From PWQG01 sp050486205 (GTDB taxonomy: Bacteria > Pseudomonadota > Gammaproteobacteria > Pseudomonadales > Pseudohongiellaceae), in NCBI GenBank assembly GCA_050486205.1, contig JBJHCW010000002.1, forward strand, positions 186,001 to 250,000: 64,000 nt of DNA, given 5' to 3'. Position 1 is the first letter of the stretch; each line of letters starts with the position of its first letter. The notes beneath the pieces were generated by a model. That model was not told the origin of the DNA and made no database searches. It was given only the letters and a program-made list of their open reading frames with translations. Below, piece after piece: positions 44,237 to 52,255 of this stretch. The position numbers and the translations under genes were made by a program.

Positions 44237-45621
44237 CCCGGATTCTGGTGGTCGAGGATGACAGCGCATTGCGCGAACTGCTGGTGGACGAACTCAAGGA
44301 CGCCGGGTACGAGGTCACCGCCGTGGCCGACGCCGAATCGGCAGTCAAAAGTCTTCAGCAGCAACCCGTACCGCTGGTGATCAGCGATCTGCGCCTGCCA
44401 GGGGCGAGCGGACTGGATCTGCTGCACGCCCTGCACGATCACTCGCCACGACCCGGCTTCATCATGATCACCGCCTTTGGCACAGTCGAGCAGGCGGTGG
44501 ATGCACTCAAGCGCGGTGCTGATGACTTTCTGACCAAACCCCTCAAGCTGGACCACTTGCGCATCAGTGTTGAGCGGGTATTGCAGCGGCAGGAGCTGCA
44601 GGAAGAGGTGGCGCGATACCGCAAACTCATTGGAGATACAGGCTTTCATGGCATGATCGGTCGCAGCGAAGCCATGCGCCGCCTGTTCGACAATGTGCGC
44701 ATGGTGGCCAGGGCCGACGGGCCAGTACTGATCGCCGGTGAAAGTGGCACCGGCAAGGAACTGGTCGCCCGCGCGCTGCACGCCGAAAGCTCGCGCAAGG
44801 ACGGGCCGTTTGTGGCGGTAAACTGCGCCGGCATCCCCCCGGAGCTGCTGGAAACCGAACTGTTCGGTCATACGGCCAATGCCTTTACCGGGGCGCGCCA
44901 GGCACGCAAGGGTCTGTTTGCCGAAGCCCACGGTGGCAGCTTGCTGCTGGACGAAATTGGTGAGATGCCGCTGGAGATGCAGGCCAAGTTGCTGCGTATT
45001 CTGCAGGATGGGCGTATCCGCCCGGTAGGCTCGAACCAGGAGGAACAACTTGATGTGCGCATCATTGCGGCCACCAACCGTGACCTGAACCTGGAAGTAC
45101 AGGAAAAGCGTTTTCGCGAGGATCTGTATTTCCGGCTGGAAACCTTCTCCATGCACGTGCCACCGCTGCGAAAACGTGGCGACGACATTGACCTGCTGGC
45201 CGTGCATCTGATCAATGAATACAATCTCAAGCTCAAGCGTCAGGTCAAAGGCATCAGCAGTGCTGCGCTCAACCTGCTGCACCAGCACAACTTTCCGGGC
45301 AACGTGCGCGAACTCTCCAGCGCCATGGAGCGTGCGGTGACTTTCTGCCGAGGCAGGGAAATTGACGTGGCCGACCTGCCCGAACGAATGCAGCAAGCCA
45401 GTCAGCAAGATGCTGCCAGCAGCAGTCTGTCCACCACCTTGCTCGACTCGGCGCTGGACAGTGCCACCCTGCCGTCTCTGGGGGAGATCGAACGCCAGTA
45501 CATAGAGCGGGTGTTGGCGCACTACGACGGCAACAAGCGCAAAGCCGCCGAAGCGCTGGGCATTGGCCGCCGAACCCTGTATCGCCGGCTGGACGATGAC
45601 AGCGAGGCCGGCGAGCGCTGA
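44233..45621 (+). CDS. Sigma-54-dependent response regulator (NtrC family) with variant GAFTGA loop
   Basis: A 462-aa activator. The receiver has Asp52 (VISDLRLPG) and Lys in FLTKPLK; the AAA+ domain has GESGTGKE, a DEIGEMPLEMQAKLL Walker B region and ATNRDL; the Fis-type helix-turn-helix is at the C-terminus (GNKRKAAEALGIGRRTLYRRL). The sigma-54 contact loop reads NAFTGA at 216-221 instead of GAFTGA. The gene is coupled to the kinase by ATGA. A consensus sigma-54 promoter lies 115 bp after its stop and is the likely target. Confidence 0.92.
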   Translation: MTRILVVEDDSALRELLVDELKDAGYEVTAVADAESAVKSLQQQPVPLVISDLRLPGASGLDLLHALHDHSPRPGFIMITAFGTVEQAVDALKRGADDFLTKPLKLDHLRISVERVLQRQELQEEVARYRKLIGDTGFHGMIGRSEAMRRLFDNVRMVARADGPVLIAGESGTGKELVARALHAESSRKDGPFVAVNCAGIPPELLETELFGHTANAFTGARQARKGLFAEAHGGSLLLDEIGEMPLEMQAKLLRILQDGRIRPVGSNQEEQLDVRIIAATNRDLNLEVQEKRFREDLYFRLETFSMHVPPLRKRGDDIDLLAVHLINEYNLKLKRQVKGISSAALNLLHQHNFPGNVRELSSAMERAVTFCRGREIDVADLPERMQQASQQDAASSSLSTTLLDSALDSATLPSLGEIERQYIERVLAHYDGNKRKAAEALGIGRRTLYRRLDDDSEAGER

Positions 45622-45659
45622 TGTCGCATGAGTCATAATGACACATACCAAAAGCGACA
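45622..45659 (+). promoter_or_regulatory. Candidate enhancer (activator-binding) site for the sigma-54 promoter
   Basis: Inverted hexamers TGTCGC (45622-45627) and GCGACA (45654-45659) frame an inner palindrome GTCAT-A-ATGAC (45632-45642). The group lies about 100-140 bp upstream of the predicted start of transcription, the usual distance for NtrC-type binding sites. Assignment is from geometry only. Confidence 0.45.
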
Positions 45660-45734
45660 CAAGGCCTGGTTTCCACCAATCATCGCTTTAATATTTTCCT
45701 TTATTATCAATGGTGTACAGATATATTTACGACT

Positions 45735-45750
45735 TGGCACGGCGATTGCT
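45735..45750 (+). promoter_or_regulatory. Consensus sigma-54 (-24/-12) promoter
   Basis: TGGCACGGCGATTGCT matches the sigma-54 consensus TGGCAC-N5-TTGC at every conserved position, with GG and GC twelve bases apart. Transcription would begin near 45761, about 25 bp before the start of the DUF4168 gene, which has an AAGGAG ribosome site. The sigma-54 activator gene ends 113 bp upstream. Confidence 0.85.
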
Positions 45751-45785
45751 GCTTACCAGACACGTTTATGAAAAGGAGTCATACC

Positions 45786-46181
45786 ATGAAAAAGTTGATG
45801 TCACTGATGAGCATGTCCGCCATTTTTGCCATGATGTTCGGCGCGTCTGTTGCCAGCGCCCAGCCTCCGGCAGGTCAACCCCCGGCCGGCCAGCCTCCGG
45901 CAGGCGAAATGCCCACCGTTGATGAGGCTACCAAGGAAAAGTTCCTTGACGCCTATGTAGACATCATGGAGATCCAGACCCGTTATGCAGAAATGCTGCA
46001 GGGCGCGACCGATGAATCCGAAGCCATGGAGCTTCAGCAGGCTGCGCAAGATGAAATGCAGACTGCTGTGACGGACGCGGAAATGACCGTTGAGCAATAC
46101 AACGAAGTCATTCAGATCGCCTCAGCCAACCCTGAACTGATGGCAGAGCTTGAAGCGGCAATTGCGGAAATGATGGAATAA
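45786..46181 (+). CDS. Exported DUF4168-family protein
   Basis: A 131-aa secreted protein. The signal peptide (MSAIFAMMFGASVASA, ending near residue 26) is followed by three QPPAG repeats, then a helical DUF4168-like domain (EATKEKFLDAYVDIMEIQTRYAEML ... DAEMTVEQYNEVIQIASANPEL). It is acidic and Met rich. ATG 45786 has AAGGAG eight bases upstream, and the earlier in-frame ATG has none. It is monocistronic between a sigma-54 promoter and an intrinsic terminator, directly after the kinase/activator genes that probably control it. DUF4168 has no known biochemical role. Confidence 0.82.
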   Translation: MKKLMSLMSMSAIFAMMFGASVASAQPPAGQPPAGQPPAGEMPTVDEATKEKFLDAYVDIMEIQTRYAEMLQGATDESEAMELQQAAQDEMQTAVTDAEMTVEQYNEVIQIASANPELMAELEAAIAEMME

Positions 46182-46201
46182 ACATCTCTGCGCAACACAA
46201 C

Positions 46202-46229
46202 AAAGGGCGACTCCGGTCGCCCTTTTTTT
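46202..46229 (+). terminator. Intrinsic terminator of the DUF4168 gene
   Basis: A 10-bp perfect stem AAAGGGCGAC / GTCGCCCTTT with loop TCCG is followed by a run of T. It lies 20 bp after the DUF4168 stop and 59 bp before the asmA-like start. Confidence 0.9.
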
Positions 46230-46287
46230 ATGCGCTTTTTGATACAATCCGTGACTATCGTCTGTCGCGCCAAGGACCAGCAGTGCC

Positions 46288-48288
46288 ATGAAGAAGCTGA
46301 TCAGATTCCTGTTCGTTGTGCTTGCCAGCCTGCTGGTCTTTGTCAGTTTGCTGCTGGTCATCCTGTTCACCGTCATTGATCCCAATCGTTACCGCCCCAC
46401 ACTTGAATCGGTTTTTGCCGATCAGACCGGTTGGCAATTGCAGATCGCCGGCGACATATCCTGGTCCTTCAGACCGGTATTCGGCCTGGGCATTCGCGAT
46501 GTGCGACTGAGCAACGGTGTCACCCCACAGGAACTGGCTTCCTTTTCCGAAGTGACTTTAAGCCTGTCCCCCAGAGCGCTGCTGCGTGGTCAACTGGATG
46601 TGCACGAATTTGTTGCCCGTAACCTGCACGTCAACTGGTACGTGGACAGTGACGGGCAGGCCAACTGGCTGGTAGACACTGATCGTGCGCCGGCGCCCCG
46701 GACAACGGCATCGCGGCAGGGCGACGCCAGCGATATTCCGATCAATATCGACATACAGCAGATCACCATCACCAATGCCAGAATCAATGTGCGTGATGTG
46801 CCGGCGGGCATTGATACCAGCCTGGAGAATCTGGACATCAGCAGCCGGAACACCAATCTGGAAAACCGGCCGTTCCCGTTAAGTATCAGCACGCGTGTTG
46901 TGGACCGCGCTGCCGGCAGGGACCTGCCTATCAATCTCGAAACAATGGCCCGTGTGGGTCTGGCAGCTGGTAACCTGGCACTTGATGACATTGAATTCCG
47001 ATTGAGCCCAGTCGTACTCAACGGCAATATCGAGGTCAACAACTTCCAGAACAGCCCGCGCTGGCGCGGCGCACTGGCAAGTAACACATTCAATCTGAAT
47101 TATCTGCTGGAGAACTTCATCGAGATTGATGCCGGCCCCGGCATAGACATCAGCCGCGACCAGTTCACCATGAACATGACGTTCAGCGGCGATGAGCGCG
47201 GCGCCACCCTGGAAGCCCTGCGAGTCGAGCTGGATGACACACGCGTGGAGCTCACCGGCGATGTGCTGTACGCCGAAAACAGCCGGCCAATGGCCCTGTC
47301 CTATCGCCTGCAGGCCAGCGCCCTGGATCTGGACCGTTACCTGCCGGCAGACCCGGACGATGCAGCCCCGGCTGAAAACGGTGGTGATGAGGAGCTGCCC
47401 TTTGACCTGCTCCGCGACATCAGTGTTCGTGGCAGCCACACCATCGACGCGCTGACGGTTGCAGGATTCACAGTCAGCAACATCAATGCCGAGCTGCTGG
47501 TGCAGAATGGTGTGCTGACCCTGAATACCCAACCCATGGGATTTTATGGCGGTGAGCTGACCGCCAATTTGCACGTGGACGGTGCGTCAGCCCCGGCCGT
47601 GATCAACAGCCAGCTTGCCCTGCAGAACATCAGTGCAGAAACCTTTGCCGAAAGCGTGCCCCTGATCGCACCGTTCACCGGGCGTATGGATGCCGCCACC
47701 GAGCACAGCCTGCGCGGGGACACCATCAATGAGCTGCTGGCGTCCATTGATGGCACCACGGTTTTCAACATCAGCAACGGCACTGCGGACATCACCATGC
47801 TAAAGCGGGTATTCCAGGCGATCTCCGTACTCAGCCCCAGCGGCGACATTGCCCGGGAATGGCCTGATGTGGTGCAGGTCAATGAGCTCAACGGCGAACT
47901 GGTGTTCAACAACGGCCTGGCCGCGGATCAACAACTCTCCCTGCGTATCGACAACTTTGACATTGCCGGTACCGGCGGCATCAATCTGGCTGAAGGTCGA
48001 TTTGACTACCGCCTGGACTTTGCCGTCCTGGGCGAACCAGCGCCCCAGACCATCCGCGTCAACCCGAACTACCAGAACATTGGCTGGCCGGTTCGTTGCA
48101 ATGCCGCTTTCGACAGCCCGCCTGTCCAGTACTGCTCGCCGGATTTGCAGCGCGCCCGGGAGCTGTTCGCACAAATTGCGCGCGACGAGGTTGAGCGACG
48201 TGGCCGGGAACTGATTGAGCAGCAGACCGAGCGCCTGCAGGATCGGGCCCGCAGCCTGCTGGATCGACTGCGACCACAACAGAACTGA
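46288..48288 (+). CDS. AsmA-family protein
   Basis: A 666-aa protein with one N-terminal helix (LFVVLASLLVFVSLLLVILFTVID) and a long beta-rich periplasmic part. AsmA-type blocks are DPNRYRPTLESVFADQTGWQLQIAGDISWSF (about 30-62) near the start and VFNISNGTADITMLKRVF near 500. The C-terminal end is a charged coiled coil (QQTERLQDRARSLLDRLR). AsmA-like proteins are repeating-beta-groove proteins implicated in phospholipid transfer to the outer membrane. mutY starts six bases after the stop, as in many Gammaproteobacteria. Confidence 0.88.
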   Translation: MKKLIRFLFVVLASLLVFVSLLLVILFTVIDPNRYRPTLESVFADQTGWQLQIAGDISWSFRPVFGLGIRDVRLSNGVTPQELASFSEVTLSLSPRALLRGQLDVHEFVARNLHVNWYVDSDGQANWLVDTDRAPAPRTTASRQGDASDIPINIDIQQITITNARINVRDVPAGIDTSLENLDISSRNTNLENRPFPLSISTRVVDRAAGRDLPINLETMARVGLAAGNLALDDIEFRLSPVVLNGNIEVNNFQNSPRWRGALASNTFNLNYLLENFIEIDAGPGIDISRDQFTMNMTFSGDERGATLEALRVELDDTRVELTGDVLYAENSRPMALSYRLQASALDLDRYLPADPDDAAPAENGGDEELPFDLLRDISVRGSHTIDALTVAGFTVSNINAELLVQNGVLTLNTQPMGFYGGELTANLHVDGASAPAVINSQLALQNISAETFAESVPLIAPFTGRMDAATEHSLRGDTINELLASIDGTTVFNISNGTADITMLKRVFQAISVLSPSGDIAREWPDVVQVNELNGELVFNNGLAADQQLSLRIDNFDIAGTGGINLAEGRFDYRLDFAVLGEPAPQTIRVNPNYQNIGWPVRCNAAFDSPPVQYCSPDLQRARELFAQIARDEVERRGRELIEQQTERLQDRARSLLDRLRPQQN

Positions 48289-48294
48289 TGCAAC

Positions 48295-49446
48295 GTGACT
48301 GAGGCCCGCTTTCGCCAGGCTGTGCTGAACTGGTTCCGTGAACACGGGCGTCACGATCTGCCCTGGCAGCACAATCCGACACCCTACCGCGTGTGGGTAT
48401 CGGAAATCATGTTGCAGCAGACCCAGGTCAGCACGGTCATACCCTATTTCCATCGATTCATGGAACGCTTTCCGGATGTCGGGGCGCTGGCAAAAGCCCG
48501 GCAAGACGAGGTACTGCATCTGTGGACCGGACTGGGTTACTACGCTCGGGCACGCAACCTGCACAAGTGCGCGCAGCAGCTTATCAGTGACCACAGGGGC
48601 GAGTTCCCCGCAACCGTGCAAACACTTTCGGAGCTGCCCGGCATCGGCCGATCCACCGCCGGCGCCATCCTCTCGCTGGGTATGGGCAAAGCCGCAGCAA
48701 TACTGGATGGCAACGTCAAGCGGGTCCTGAGCCGCTGTTTTGCGGTATCAGGCTGGCCGGGACAAAGCGCTACAGCACGGCAACTCTGGGCTCTTAGCGA
48801 AACGCTCACTCCACAATCGCCAGCTGAGCAGGCGGGCCAGTTCAATCAGGCAATGATGGATCTGGGCGCCACTGTCTGCACCCGAAGCAAGCCTGCGTGC
48901 AAGCGTTGCCCGCTGGCGACACAGTGCGAGGCGCTGGCCAACGGCAACATTGCCGATTTTCCTGGCAAAAAGCCGTCCCGAGCCATGCCGGTGCGCCAGA
49001 CCACCATGCTCATCTGCGTCAACACCGAAAACAAAGTGTTGCTGCACAAGCGAGATGGCAACGGTGTCTGGGGCGGGCTATGGAGTTTTCCCGAATGCAC
49101 AGTGGATGCTGACCTGACCGATGCGGCTGCCGGCGCCACCGGCATGCCGACGCTGACCGAAGACAGCCTGCAACAACAGTGGCTGGACCCGCTGCGTCAC
49201 ACATTCAGCCATTTTCATCTTGATATCAGGCCAGTGATGCTGAAACTAGCCATCGGCCAGGCAGCACTGAATGACAACAGTACCCGCCGCCTGTGGGTGG
49301 ACCCCCTGGCACCGGGCGCGGTTGGTCTGCCAGCGCCGGTGCAGAGACTGCTGGGGCAACTGGCTGAAATGTGCATGCAGGAGCCCCAGGAGAGTACAAT
49401 CGTCAACAAGCACCAAACACATGCAGCGACACGAACCCGGAGTTGA
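48295..49446 (+). CDS. mutY: A/G-specific adenine glycosylase MutY, GTG start
   Basis: A 383-aa DNA repair enzyme that removes adenine mispaired with 8-oxoguanine. The catalytic Glu is in VSEIMLQQTQV (near residue 40) and the catalytic Asp in AAILDGNVKRVLSR near 141; the helix-hairpin-helix is LPGIGRSTAGAIL; the 4Fe-4S ligands are C-x6-C-x2-C-x5-C (CTRSKPACKRCPLATQC); the C-terminal half is the MutT-like 8-oxoG recognition domain. The only suitable start is GTG 48295, since the ATG at 48288 is out of frame. yggX follows by three bases. Confidence 0.95.
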   Translation: MTEARFRQAVLNWFREHGRHDLPWQHNPTPYRVWVSEIMLQQTQVSTVIPYFHRFMERFPDVGALAKARQDEVLHLWTGLGYYARARNLHKCAQQLISDHRGEFPATVQTLSELPGIGRSTAGAILSLGMGKAAAILDGNVKRVLSRCFAVSGWPGQSATARQLWALSETLTPQSPAEQAGQFNQAMMDLGATVCTRSKPACKRCPLATQCEALANGNIADFPGKKPSRAMPVRQTTMLICVNTENKVLLHKRDGNGVWGGLWSFPECTVDADLTDAAAGATGMPTLTEDSLQQQWLDPLRHTFSHFHLDIRPVMLKLAIGQAALNDNSTRRLWVDPLAPGAVGLPAPVQRLLGQLAEMCMQEPQESTIVNKHQTHAATRTRS

Positions 49447-49449
49447 ACA

Positions 49450-49722
49450 ATGAGCAGGACTGTATTCTGCCGCAAGTATCAGAAAGACCTGCCGGCGTTG
49501 CCGGCACCACCGTATCCCGGACCCAAGGGAAAGCAGATATTCGAGACAGTGTCGCTTCAGGCCTGGCAGGAATGGCAAAAACAGCAGGTGATGCTGATCA
49601 ACGAAAAGCACCTCAGCCTGGCCAAACCCGAGGACCGCGAGTATCTGCAGCAGCAGATGGAGGGATTTCTGGACAACAAGGACTTCGACACCGCCAGTGG
49701 CTATGTGCCCCCGGCGCCATGA
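49450..49722 (+). CDS. yggX: Fe(2+)-trafficking/oxidative damage protection protein YggX
   Basis: A 90-aa protein with the family hallmark MSRTVFCRKYQKDLPALP (Cys7), LQAWQEWQKQQVMLINEKHL and a DFDTASGYVPP ending. YggX protects iron-sulfur clusters and DNA from iron-driven oxidative damage. Its position three bases after mutY is common in Gammaproteobacteria, and the pair fits a shared oxidative-damage role. Confidence 0.95.
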   Translation: MSRTVFCRKYQKDLPALPAPPYPGPKGKQIFETVSLQAWQEWQKQQVMLINEKHLSLAKPEDREYLQQQMEGFLDNKDFDTASGYVPPAP

Positions 49723-49752
49723 GCACAGCCTCCTTCGGCTCTTTTCCGTCCC

Positions 49753-49781
49753 TTGACAGTGCTCGCCGCAACGGGTTTAAT
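49753..49781 (+). promoter_or_regulatory. Sigma-70 promoter of tRNA-Phe
   Basis: TTGACA (49753-49758), a 17-bp spacer and TTTAAT (49776-49781) are followed by the GC-rich discriminator ACGCGCCTC typical of stable-RNA promoters under stringent control. The tRNA begins about 45 bp after the likely transcription start. Confidence 0.8.
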
Positions 49782-49833
49782 ACGCGCCTCTGAGTGTGAT
49801 GCCACCGCAGTGACATCGCGTCAGTCACACCTC

Positions 49834-49909
49834 GCCCAGATAGCTCAGTTGGTAGAGCAGAGGATTGAAAATCCTCGTGTCGGTGGTTCGATTCCGCCTC
49901 TGGGCACCA
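49834..49909 (+). tRNA. tRNA-Phe (anticodon GAA)
   Basis: A 76-nt cloverleaf: acceptor GCCCAGA / TCTGGGC, D arm GCTC / GAGC, anticodon stem GAGGA / TCCTC with loop TTGAAAA (anticodon 49867-49869), T arm GGTGG / CCGCC with TTCGATT, and encoded ACCA end. It has its own promoter and terminator. Confidence 0.97.
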
Positions 49910-49913
49910 TATC

Positions 49914-49941
49914 AAAAGCCTCGCAAAGCGGGGCTTTTTTT
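49914..49941 (+). terminator. Intrinsic terminator of tRNA-Phe
   Basis: AAAGCCTCGC and GCGGGGCTTT form a near-perfect stem around an AAA loop, followed by a T run, directly after the tRNA 3' end. Confidence 0.9.
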
Positions 49942-49966
49942 ATGGTGCGCTTTGATGCGGTCAAAA

Positions 49967-50087
49967 GGGGCGGATGAGAACCACCGATGTGGTTCGACCA
50001 ATTGCGATAGCAATTCGCAACGAGCGCGCCAACGCGAAATCCGCAGGGGGCAAACAGCCCCAAGGCTGTTTGGATTATTCCGCCCCT
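49967..50087. ncRNA. Compact structured element next to tRNA-Phe (closing stem plus four hairpins)
   Basis: A closing stem AGGGGCGGA / TCCGCCCCT (49966-49974 with 50079-50087) encloses four hairpins with 4-nt loops: GAACCAC/GTGGTTC (49978-49995), AATTGC/GCAATT (50000-50015), CGCG/CGCG (50025-50036) and CAAACAGCC/GGCTGTTTG (50051-50072). The region between the tRNA terminator and the stop of the next gene (50108) holds no credible coding frame. It could be a structured RNA, a folded mobile repeat or an attachment remnant; a transcript is not shown. Note the closing stem starts one base before the listed start. Confidence 0.4.
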
Positions 50088-50107
50088 GGGCACTGACATC
50101 CTCCCCG

Positions 50108-52042
50108 TCACGGGGTAAAGCTCCGAACACAGCGTACCCGCTGCAGGGTATCTTTGGATTGCAAGACCTCAGCACCGCTGACAAAGTCTACCACCCACGC
50201 CAGGGTCGAGTCGCCCAGGGACTCGGTCGACGAATAGTAGAGCGCTGGAGCGAATCCACCGACGTCCGCGCGGTTGGTAAATACCCGCAACAATTGAACC
50301 CGAGCCGGCAAGAACCAGTCGTTATAACAGGTATTGCCCGCCTGGCAGGGCGTATTGCCCTGGGAATCCACCTCGTGGTTATGGCACATATTCGCGGCGT
50401 AGCTGCCAGCACCCAACTCGTCCACAATCAACAGCGTGTTGGCGGCGCCATCCTCGGTGGATGCTGCCCCGGTGAAAATACCATGCCCGCCGAAGGGTGC
50501 GGCTGCACTGGCATCCGCCACGGAAGCGATGAGGTTGTAAAAGCCGCCTTCCAGGGCGGCGATCACGCCACCACCGCTGGTCTGCCCAACAGCAGTCGTC
50601 AGATAGGTGTACCCGTCCGTCAGTGTTGCGCCGCCTGCCGGTGTGCTGACCACAACATCCACCGCACCGGTCACGCCGGCCGGCGTGACTGCGGTGATGG
50701 TGCTGCTGTTGACCACGTTCACCGAGGTCGCCGCCAACCCACCGAAACTCACCGATGTCGCACCGGTCAGCCCGGTGCCAGTCAACGTGACGCCCGTGCC
50801 ACCGGATGCACTGCCACTTGCCGGCGTGATACCGGTCAACGTGGAGCCGCTGCTCACAGTGATCGGCACCGTGACAGTGTTCGTATTGTCGCCGGCAATG
50901 GTCACATCCACTGGTCCCTCAAGCGCTGTCGCGGCAAAAGTGATGATGCAACTTGACGCAACCACCAGTTCCGCGGCGCAGGTCGTGCTCTGGATCGAAA
51001 GATTACTGCCGGCGGGTATAGTGGCAGCAATATTGGTCGCCGTGACGGATGCTGACGAGGCGTTGGTGATGGTGATATCGCCTGTAGCGTTGAGCGTAAA
51101 ATCGAGCGAAGCGGGTGACACATCCAAGGTCGCCTGTGTCGGCTCGGTGATATCCGGCAGGGAGTCAATGACAATCAGCGTCACTGCCGGCGTATCAGCT
51201 GATTGCTCTTCACCAGAGAGCACAGCCACACACCGCGGCACAATACTGAAGCTGCCAATGCCAAGTTCGCCGGGATCCAGCGCCTCGTCTACCTCAATCG
51301 TACGACCATCGGGCAGGTCCAGCATCAGGCGGGTTTGCAGTGGCAGACGCTGATCGCCCCAGACCATCTCGGCCGCACAGTCCGGCCAGGGAAAATCAAC
51401 GTCAGAGGCGGTGTCCAGAGCATATACCTGCACCAGGCTACCCGGCGTCACCGTATTGTTGAACTCGATGTGGGCGTCATTGATATGTGGCAAGGCAATC
51501 AGTGCGCTTTGTTGCAGGCCAAGCGTCAAGGCGTCAGGATCGTCGGTCTCCATACGGATATGATAGATGCCATCCAGCGCGCTGCCGGCATTCTGCACCT
51601 TCACGATGTCTTCATACAGGCCGGTATCACTATTGTATGTGCCGGAGCAGTCGCGCCCGGCACCGGGGTCAAACGGGTAAGTGGCCAGGGCCTGGAACTG
51701 ATAGCCGGGTGGCAAGGAGGTTTCGGCGATCAGGGCAAGCTCCACATTCAGCCAGTCCGGATTACCGCTTTCATCCAGCAGTGGACTGTTGTCAGCATCG
51801 CGCATCTGCACGCAGCTCAGCAGGTTACCAGTGCTGCCATCGAATACCCCTATACGGTTGGGCCCATCCGGAATGGCCGTGTCCGGGTCGGGACTGACGC
51901 CGAATGCCTGGTCCGGCAAGGCCTGGGACTGGACTTTACTGAACTGTGGTACCAGCACCGGCACCAGCGCAAGCAACAACAACAACAGTGTCACCAGCGC
52001 ACGTCGCATTGTCATGTATTCCATTGTGGTCGTACTCACCAT
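50108..52042 (-). CDS. Large exported protein with IPT/TIG and DUF1566 domains
   Basis: A 644-aa secreted protein. The signal peptide (ALVTLLLLLLALVPVLVP) is followed by an N-terminal region of unknown fold containing paired Cys, then a choice-of-anchor-like beta domain (LDVSPASLDFTLNATGDITITN, about 300-390). An IPT/TIG domain follows (TLTGITPASGSASGGTGVTLTG, about 400-480), then a C-terminal DUF1566 domain (NDWFLPARVQLLRVF ... YYSSTESLGDSTLAWVVDF ... RVRCVR). These are surface or extracellular binding modules. ATG 52042 has GGGAG upstream. It is divergent from another large secreted gene, with 213 bp between them. Its ligand is unknown. Confidence 0.8.
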   Translation of the reverse strand: MVSTTTMEYMTMRRALVTLLLLLLALVPVLVPQFSKVQSQALPDQAFGVSPDPDTAIPDGPNRIGVFDGSTGNLLSCVQMRDADNSPLLDESGNPDWLNVELALIAETSLPPGYQFQALATYPFDPGAGRDCSGTYNSDTGLYEDIVKVQNAGSALDGIYHIRMETDDPDALTLGLQQSALIALPHINDAHIEFNNTVTPGSLVQVYALDTASDVDFPWPDCAAEMVWGDQRLPLQTRLMLDLPDGRTIEVDEALDPGELGIGSFSIVPRCVAVLSGEEQSADTPAVTLIVIDSLPDITEPTQATLDVSPASLDFTLNATGDITITNASSASVTATNIAATIPAGSNLSIQSTTCAAELVVASSCIITFAATALEGPVDVTIAGDNTNTVTVPITVSSGSTLTGITPASGSASGGTGVTLTGTGLTGATSVSFGGLAATSVNVVNSSTITAVTPAGVTGAVDVVVSTPAGGATLTDGYTYLTTAVGQTSGGGVIAALEGGFYNLIASVADASAAAPFGGHGIFTGAASTEDGAANTLLIVDELGAGSYAANMCHNHEVDSQGNTPCQAGNTCYNDWFLPARVQLLRVFTNRADVGGFAPALYYSSTESLGDSTLAWVVDFVSGAEVLQSKDTLQRVRCVRSFTP

Positions 52043-52255
52043 AGCCCCACTCCCGTGTTATATCGTTCTGCTGATGCCAACATGCTCCATCTTGTTAACA
52101 TCCACGACCGTCATGGTCAACCGCAATCAAGTGTAACGCTGCAGCGACCACGACAAACGACTCGGATTGCACGCCAACGCAGGTGGCACCCCTCATTCCA
52201 TTTGTTTATCATGCCGGCACACTCTCTTGTATTTGCTTATGGATGAGACGCCCTC

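Noticed and set aside
49967..50093. Integron attC site as an explanation for the folded element
   Set aside because: The R/L box core sequences (RYYYAAC and GTTRRRY pairs) are not found in the required arrangement, and no integrase or cassettes are nearby.
49845..50184. Frames encoding GGIEPPTRGFSI-like peptides around tRNA-Phe
   Set aside because: This is the well-known spurious translation of the tRNA-Phe gene on the opposite strand.
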